Below the pieces are notes generated by a model. It had not been told where the DNA came from. It made no database searches and saw only the letters and a list, made by a program, of their open reading frames with translations. A program made the translations under genes and the position numbers. Positions 59,812-64,000 of a DNA stretch of 64,000 nucleotides are shown here, piece by piece. The stretch's first letter is position 1. Each line of letters starts with the position of its first letter. Source of the DNA: Halorubrum rutilum (GTDB lineage: Archaea; Halobacteriota; Halobacteria; Halobacteriales; Haloferacaceae); assembly GCF_024494565.1 (NCBI RefSeq), contig NZ_JANHDN010000001.1, positions 62,001-126,000 on the forward strand. Direction: 5' to 3'.

Positions 59812-60106
59812 GCGGTGGCGCGTGCCTCCGAGTGGCCGCCCTCGGCGGCCAAGAGGAGCGCGCGGGGGTGGGGGGGGTTCTGCGCGGCATCGCCCGCGCT
59901 GACCCGTCCGCCGAGGCTGGGGAGGCGTGAGGTGCGGTCGCTGTGCGGGCGGGGTGGGACTCAAAGGGGCAGCCGCGAGGACGACTCAGGCGACGTAAGC
60001 ACCGCAAGGAGCGAGTGAAACGAGCGACTGAGGAGCGAGTGAAACGAGCGACTGAGGAGCGCAGCGAGCGTAAGTCGTCCTCGCGGCTGGGGCTTTGGGG
60101 GTGTCC
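59812..60106 (+). ncRNA. structured repeat element, copy 4 (candidate RNA)
   Basis: Domain 1: CGCGTGC with a GCGCGCG partner (one G-T wobble), bulged C, TCC/GGA, GA loops and a longer hairpin TGGCCGCC (59833-59840), CTC, GGCGGCCA. Domain 2 has a new sequence: GGGT with ACCC around GCGCGG (59882-59887), CATCGC, CCGCGC. Domain 3: GGAC with GTCC, CAAAG with CTTTG, GGG/GGG and a perfect 17-base stem, 59970-59986 with 60073-60089, whose distal half has no match in the other copies. The loop contains a 24-base tandem duplication (60008-60055). AT boxes TATTTAAATAACCG (59766) and CATAAA (59801) precede it. Confidence 0.66.
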
Positions 60107-60135
60107 GTCGCGGATTCGATGCCAGGAGCGTATCG

Positions 60136-60216
60136 TCGAGCGGTTAGGGCCGTGCGGTTGATCTCGATGTCGCCGGTCGCGTTCGGCCGAGCAGCCGGGG
60201 CGTTGGAGGCGTTCAG
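60136..60216 (+). repeat. two partial repeats of the element's 3' end
   Basis: CGAGCGGTTAGGGCCGTG (60136-60153) and GAGCAGCCGGGGCGTTGGAG (60189-60208) are degenerate forms of the 3' flank of the preceding element, about 53 bases apart. Like the single units after the other copies they have no left-arm partner. Nothing else notable lies between here and the next gene. Confidence 0.45.
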
Positions 60217-60230
60217 CGCGGAGAAGTCGA

Positions 60231-60440
60231 TCACTCCAACTCTCTAACTCCCGTCACGTCGAGCGTCGCGAGGACGACGAGGACCGCAAGCAGCCCCGCG
60301 GCGACAAAGAGGATCGGCGCCGACAGCGCCACGGCCAGCTCGTACGGCGCGAGGAGGCGGGTCGTGCCGCGGACGACGAACGACAGAAAGACGAGTCCGA
60401 AGGCGAGCAGCGCGAGGCCGACGAAGCGGGACCGGTTCAT
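60231..60440 (-). CDS. small two-helix membrane protein
   Basis: The 69-residue protein consists of two membrane helices (about 6-24 and 33-60) with a short basic loop (VRGTTRLLAPYE) between them and a charged end. It lies 46 bases downstream of crtB on the same strand, so they may be cotranscribed. I do not recognise a family. Size and position fit a conserved haloarchaeal membrane protein rather than a chance ORF. Confidence 0.65.
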   Translation of the reverse strand: MNRSRFVGLALLAFGLVFLSFVVRGTTRLLAPYELAVALSAPILFVAAGLLAVLVVLATLDVTGVRELE

Positions 60441-60486
60441 TCCGACCCCCGACGCCCCGGTCCCCGGCGCCCCGGATCCCCCACGC

Positions 60487-61452
60487 TCAGTCCGACTGCG
60501 CGACGCCCGAGCCGTGCGGCCCGTGCTCCCGGTGGTCGCGGGCGCCGTCGAAGCCGCGGCACATCTCGTAGAACACCGCCTCGGGGTCCCTGTTCCACTG
60601 CCACTTCCAGCGCGTCCGGACGAGCAGCGAGATCTTGCGGGTAAAGGAGAGCTCCGGCGTCGTCGACACCGTGTCGTACCCCAGGTTCCGAATGAGCCGG
60701 TGGTGGTCAGCGTACAGCACCGCCGCGAGCAGCACCGCCAGCTGGCAGTCCTCGGGGAGGTACTTGATCCCCGCGACCCCCTCCTCGTAGAGCCGCTCCG
60801 TCCGGGCGAGCTCCTCGCGGATCGCGGCCGCGACGTTCGCGTCGAACTCGAGGTCGAGGATCTGCTCCTCGGTCACGTCGTGCCGCCGGAGCGTCTCCAA
60901 GGGGAGGTAGATCCGGTCGCGCTCCACGACGTCCTCCCGGACGTCCCGGATGAAGTTCGTCATCTGGAACGCCTCGCCGAGCTTGGTGGCGTGCGGGAGC
61001 GCCGCGGCCTCGGTCTCCTCGTCGAGCTCCATGATCGCCGTCATCATCCGGCCGACCGCGGCCGCGGAGCCGTCCATGTACGCCTCCAGCTCCTCGTACG
61101 TCTCGTAGCGGTCGGTGTCGATGTCGCTCTCCATCGCGTCGACGAACGAGTGGACGTCCTCGTCGGCGATCCCGTGCTCGGCCTTGATCTCGGCGAACGC
61201 CTCCAGCACCGGGTCGTCCGTCGCCTCCTCGCCGAGCGCGGCCCGCCGGAGCCGGTCGAGCTCGGCGCGCTGTTCGGCCGGGGGGTCGGTGTCCTCCGCG
61301 TCGACGACCTCGTCGGCGATCCGGAAGAAGCCGTACAGCACGTACGTGGCGTGGCGGATCCGCTCCGGCAGCAGCCGCGTGGCGACGTGGAACGTCTTCC
61401 CCGTGCGACGCTGGATCCGCTTGCTCCGGGCAACCTGGGTGTGCTCTACCAT
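60487..61452 (-). CDS. crtB: phytoene synthase
   Basis: This 321-residue prenyl synthase condenses two geranylgeranyl diphosphates to phytoene, the first step to the red C50 carotenoids (bacterioruberin). The first Asp-rich motif is ADEVVDAED (about 47-54), the second DVREDVVERDRIYLP (about 170-184), and ARSKRIQRRTGKTFHVATRLLP is the N-terminal substrate pattern. Start ATG 61452 is supported by homology. A short ORF upstream overlaps it by seven bases. Squalene synthase is a related alternative but the motifs fit phytoene synthase. Confidence 0.93.
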   Translation of the reverse strand: MVEHTQVARSKRIQRRTGKTFHVATRLLPERIRHATYVLYGFFRIADEVVDAEDTDPPAEQRAELDRLRRAALGEEATDDPVLEAFAEIKAEHGIADEDVHSFVDAMESDIDTDRYETYEELEAYMDGSAAAVGRMMTAIMELDEETEAAALPHATKLGEAFQMTNFIRDVREDVVERDRIYLPLETLRRHDVTEEQILDLEFDANVAAAIREELARTERLYEEGVAGIKYLPEDCQLAVLLAAVLYADHHRLIRNLGYDTVSTTPELSFTRKISLLVRTRWKWQWNRDPEAVFYEMCRGFDGARDHREHGPHGSGVAQSD

Positions 61453-61502
61453 GATGACCCCTGGCGGTCGGCGAAGAGGGTCGAGAGCGGGTCGCCGGTC
61501 AT
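61446..61502 (-). CDS. 18-codon upstream ORF overlapping crtB
   Basis: An ATG at 61502 opens an 18-residue frame (MTGDPLSTLFADRQGSSW) that stops at a TAG (61446-61448) lying inside the first codons of crtB. The two frames thus overlap by seven bases. If the transcript starts upstream of 61502, this could be a leader peptide controlling crtB translation by termination-reinitiation. There is no independent proof that it is translated. Confidence 0.3.
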   Translation of the reverse strand: MTGDPLSTLFADRQGSSW

Positions 61503-61645
61503 GGCAGAAAAATCGACCTCCAAGAACATAACAGTTCGCACATCCATTGTTGTTTTCACCCCGACGCCCGTTGATTCCGTCTCGATCCGAGAGACGCGAA
61601 GGGGGTCCGGTCGAGCGAAAACCGGGGCGCCGCGGCGCTCCGCGC

Positions 61646-61807
61646 TCAGTAGAAGGTGTCGCTACAGTCGTAGACGACGCCGTGAGCCGGACAGACGTAC
61701 TTGCAGTGTCGATGGTACATCGGCGTCCCGCAGCGCGGGCACGGTCGGCCGCCCCGGCCGGCCGCCGTCTCCTCCGAAGCGGTCCCGTCGCCGTCGCCCT
61801 CGGTCAT
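61646..61807 (-). CDS. small zinc-finger protein
   Basis: The 53-residue protein has a disordered N-terminus then CPRCGTPMYHRHCKYVCPAHGVVYDCSDTFY: two CxxC-type knuckles with extra Cys/His positions, enough for one zinc site. The CPRCG start is the CPxCG class that is very common in haloarchaea. ATG 61807 is preferred to the upstream ATG at 61834. Role unknown; probable protein or nucleic-acid contact. Confidence 0.8.
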   Translation of the reverse strand: MTEGDGDGTASEETAAGRGGRPCPRCGTPMYHRHCKYVCPAHGVVYDCSDTFY

Positions 61808-61893
61808 ACCGTCCCGTACCGACGCCGGAGGCATAACAGATCCCCCTCCGCGCCGCGGATCGCCCCCCGGTCATCACCGTCGTCCCTAACGAG

Positions 61894-62472
61894 TCAGGTC
61901 GCCGCCAGCGACTCGTACACCGACTCCGCGACGCGCTCCTCGCCGAACGGGAGCGTCAGCACCCCGCCCCACCCGTCGTCGGTCAGCGCGCTCACCGTCG
62001 GCTCGTCCAGCTCGACCCGCCGGACCTCGGTCCCGTCGAGCGTCATCGACGCGACGAACCGCTCCGGCTCGCCGACCGCGCCCGACGCCGCCAGCCGCTC
62101 CTGGAAGGCGTCGACCCCGTCGCCGTCGAGCGCGACGTACACGAGGTACTCGCCGTCGCCGTCGAAGACGCCCTCCACCTCGTCGAGGTCGGCCGCGCCG
62201 AACAGCCGCCGGTCGACCTCCCCGTCGCGGAGGAGCCGCGCCTCGAACGGGGCGTCCGGGTCGGCGTCGACCGCGCCGGCCGAGCCGCCGCTCTCGCCCG
62301 CCCCGGCCGAACCCCCGCCCACCGGGTCGCCGTCGATCGGTCCGCCGCCGCCCGCGCCGGCGTCGCTCGCGGCCCCGCCGTCCGACACCGCCGTCGCCCC
62401 GGCGAACCCGACGGCGCCGACCGCGCAGGCGGCGCCGACGCCCGCGAGCATCCCGCGTCGAGAGAGTTCCAT
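61894..62472 (-). CDS. Tat-exported protein of unknown function
   Basis: This 192-residue protein starts with a Tat signal MELSRRGMLAGVGAACAVGAVGFAGA without a clear lipobox, then a Gly/Ala-rich disordered stretch (about 30-75) and a compact alpha/beta domain (FEARLLRDGEVDRRLFGAADLDEVEGVFDGDGEYLVYVALDG to VSALTDDGWGGVLTLPFGEERVAESVYESL) with a domain like a Ca-binding or peptidase inhibitor module. I do not recognise the family. Secreted or membrane-bound location is inferred from the RR motif. Confidence 0.72.
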   Translation of the reverse strand: MELSRRGMLAGVGAACAVGAVGFAGATAVSDGGAASDAGAGGGGPIDGDPVGGGSAGAGESGGSAGAVDADPDAPFEARLLRDGEVDRRLFGAADLDEVEGVFDGDGEYLVYVALDGDGVDAFQERLAASGAVGEPERFVASMTLDGTEVRRVELDEPTVSALTDDGWGGVLTLPFGEERVAESVYESLAAT

Positions 62473-62546
62473 ACCCGACCGTTCCCGCCGGGGTTCAAAA
62501 GGGTTACACGCCGATTTGCGCGGCTGATAACGACGCGCCGGCCGAT

Positions 62547-63125
62547 TCACGCCTCCGCGAACTCGACGTCCCCGAGGGCCGTCGTCTCGCCGAACAGCCA
62601 GTCCGCGTGGTCGACGGCGTACTCGCGGTGGTCCTCGGTGATGTACCCCAGCGCGTCCTCGACGACGACGGGCCGGTAGTCGCGGAGCCCCGCGCTGCCG
62701 GCGGTGTGGAGGACGCAGACGTTCGCGAGCGTCCCGCAGATCAGCAGGTCAGAGATCCCGTGCGCGTCGAGGTGTCCCTCCAGATCGGTGTTGTAGAAGG
62801 CGTCGTAGGTGTGCTTCTCGACGACGTGGTCGGCCTCGCCCACGTCGAGCCCCTCGACGAGCTCGGCGTCCCACGACCCCTCGACGACGTGCTCGCCCCA
62901 GCGGTCGAACTCGTCGTAGTAGTGCGCGTCGTCGAACTGCTCCGGCGGGTGGACGTCGCGGGTGTAGACGACGCTCGCGCCGGCCTCGCGCGCCCGTTCG
63001 ACCAGCGCCGTCACCGGCCCGATCGCCGCCTCGCTCGGCTCGGCGTAGAGGCTCCCGTCCGGGTGACAGAACCCGTTCTGCATGTCGACGACGATCACCG
63101 CGGTTTCGGTCGGATCGTACGGCAT
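62547..63125 (-). CDS. isochorismatase-family cysteine hydrolase
   Basis: This 192-residue protein has the fold of nicotinamidase and isochorismatase: the catalytic Asp in VIVVDMQNGFCHPDGSL (about 13), a Lys in VEKHTYDAFYNT (about 110) and the nucleophile Cys in CGTLANVCVLHT (about 144), with the cis-peptide after GTLA. DVHPPEQFDDAHYYDEFDRWGEHV carries the metal-like His/Asp positions of nicotinamidases. A role in NAD salvage is most likely. The upstream open frame is Arg-rich junk; ATG 63125 is the start. Confidence 0.87.
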   Translation of the reverse strand: MPYDPTETAVIVVDMQNGFCHPDGSLYAEPSEAAIGPVTALVERAREAGASVVYTRDVHPPEQFDDAHYYDEFDRWGEHVVEGSWDAELVEGLDVGEADHVVEKHTYDAFYNTDLEGHLDAHGISDLLICGTLANVCVLHTAGSAGLRDYRPVVVEDALGYITEDHREYAVDHADWLFGETTALGDVEFAEA

Positions 63126-63186
63126 GGGCGACGGTTGGGCGTCGCGACCCAAAAATCCGAAGCCGGAGCGGGGGCGACCGTCGGGC

Positions 63187-63248
63187 GCGTCCGGGCCGAC
63201 CGCCGGGTGCGTCCGGGCCGACCGCCGGGTGCGTCCGGGCCGCCACCG
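63187..63248. repeat. short 22-base tandem repeat
   Basis: The unit GCGTCCGGGCCGACCGCCGG plus GT occurs 2.6 times (63187, 63209, 63231) in the gap between two divergent genes. It is GC-rich and shows no hairpin beyond its own composition. It may affect local copy number only. Confidence 0.7.
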
Positions 63249-63339
63249 CGGACCGTCCCCGGGCCGACCGCCGCACCGACGGCGCCCCCGGAGCCGCCGC
63301 ACCGACAAACTACTTATCCGGTCGGTCGTAATCGCCCCT

Positions 63340-64000
63340 ATGCGACGGGTTCTCACCCTCTCGGTCGTCGCCGCCGCGATCGCCCTCCTCTCGCTCGGCG
63401 TCGGCGGGGTCGCCGCCGCCGGCCCGGTCGCCGCCGGTCCGGTCGCCGAAAGCGTCGCGGTCAACTCGGCGGCCGCCGGGGGCGCCGCGCCGGCCAGCGC
63501 GACCGCGGCCGAGTGCGAGGCCGGCGACGGCGCCGACCTCGTCGGCTGCTGGAACGGGACCCACTACGAGGAGGAGCTCTCCTTCAACCAGAGCGACGGG
63601 CTCAACGAGTCCGAGCTGGAGGCGCTGACGCACCTGACGATGGCGCGCGTCGAGCACCTCCGCGAGCGGCCGTTCCGGGAGGACGTGCCGGTCGCGACCG
63701 TCACCCGGAGCGAGTACGCCAACGACACCGCGAGCGGCGGGAACGGCTCGACCGACGAGGCGTTCCGGCGCTGGAACGACCAGGTGTGGGAGGCGCTGTT
63801 CGTCGTCGGCGAGGACGAGAACGCGAACGACGAGATCGACGCGGTGTTCGGCGGCGCCGTCTCCGGCTTCTACTCGCCGGCGCAGGACCGGATCGTCCTC
63901 GTCGTCCCCGAGGGCGAGGAGGCCCGGATCGACCCCTCGACGCTGGCGCACGAGCTCGTCCACGGGATGCAGGACCAGTACCACGACCTCACGCGGCCCC
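63340..64000 (+). CDS. Hvo_1808-type surface protein, 3' truncated by the window
   Basis: Two hundred and twenty codons are present. The N-terminus MRRVLTLSVVAAAIALLSLGVGG is a Sec signal, followed by a low-complexity Ala/Gly stretch, then a domain with Cys pairs (AECEAGDG, VGCWNGTHYEEELSFNQSDGLNESELEALTHLTMARVEHLRERPF). Near the end HELVHGMQDQYHD provides an HExxH zinc motif, as in the haloarchaeal Hvo_1808 surface family. It is probably a cell-surface metallopeptidase-like protein. A CTTATC box about 28 bases before the ATG fits a leaderless start. Confidence 0.85.
   Translation, partial: MRRVLTLSVVAAAIALLSLGVGGVAAAGPVAAGPVAESVAVNSAAAGGAAPASATAAECEAGDGADLVGCWNGTHYEEELSFNQSDGLNESELEALTHLTMARVEHLRERPFREDVPVATVTRSEYANDTASGGNGSTDEAFRRWNDQVWEALFVVGEDENANDEIDAVFGGAVSGFYSPAQDRIVLVVPEGEEARIDPSTLAHELVHGMQDQYHDLTRP

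Noticed and set aside
60008..60055. Attachment site or integration scar
   Set aside because: The duplicated 24 bases are inside the loop of copy 4 and related to GAGCGA runs in other copies; no integrase is present.

Overview
The window is about 64 kb of very GC-rich DNA with acidic proteins, frequent GTG starts, TATA-like boxes about 25 bases before many start codons and almost no bacterial-style ribosome sites. These traits, the gene content (MCM, Hel308, Pus10, PheS/PheT of archaeal type, dodecin, many CPxCG zinc-ribbon microproteins, Tat lipoproteins) and the trpDFEG order point to the main chromosome of a haloarchaeon, most like Halorubrum (genus is inference). No rRNA, insertion sequence, CRISPR array or plasmid gene was seen.

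Layout. 0-5 kb: end of an unknown gene, a small low-GC membrane ORF, then the trpDFEG operon with a candidate TGTACA-box operator. 5-18 kb: universal stress protein, Pus10, a zinc-ribbon protein, tRNA-Arg(CCG), a PAS histidine kinase, RimI, PepF, a two-helix membrane protein, an M29 aminopeptidase and pheST. 18-26 kb: a minus-strand cluster headed by mcm (split by a 528-residue intein in its P-loop) that continues through three small or coiled-coil haloarchaeal proteins and an acidic protein to a MinD/ParA ATPase and an M48-like protein that has lost its zinc site. 26-40 kb: TRAM protein, Hel308, a NucS-like zinc protein, tyrS, a DUF460 protein, panB, a HAD phosphatase with an acyl-CoA dehydrogenase, and a PurM-like/AlaX pair.

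40-50 kb is a catabolic island: an ACAD10/11-type acyl-CoA dehydrogenase and an ACAD10/11-type kinase transcribed divergently from a shared promoter region, facing a seven-gene operon for a LIV-type ABC importer, an acyl-CoA ligase and an SDR. Together these match four of the five LvaA-E functions of bacterial levulinate/4-hydroxyacid catabolism, with a dedicated importer. 50-58 kb holds dodecin, small zinc and Fe-S proteins, a HAD phosphatase and a PhnD-C-E-E phosphonate/phosphite-type importer. 58-64 kb holds hisD, crtB and several secreted or small proteins, ending in a truncated Hvo_1808-type surface protein.

The most striking signal is not a known gene. Four long intergenic gaps (12.6, 29.1, 33.7 and 59.8 kb) each hold one copy, all on the plus strand, of a 250-300 base element. 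The copies differ in sequence but fold alike: three hairpin domains are kept by compensatory changes, two of them with matching GA/GA internal loops in most copies. This looks like an undescribed family of structured RNA that is abundant in this genome.
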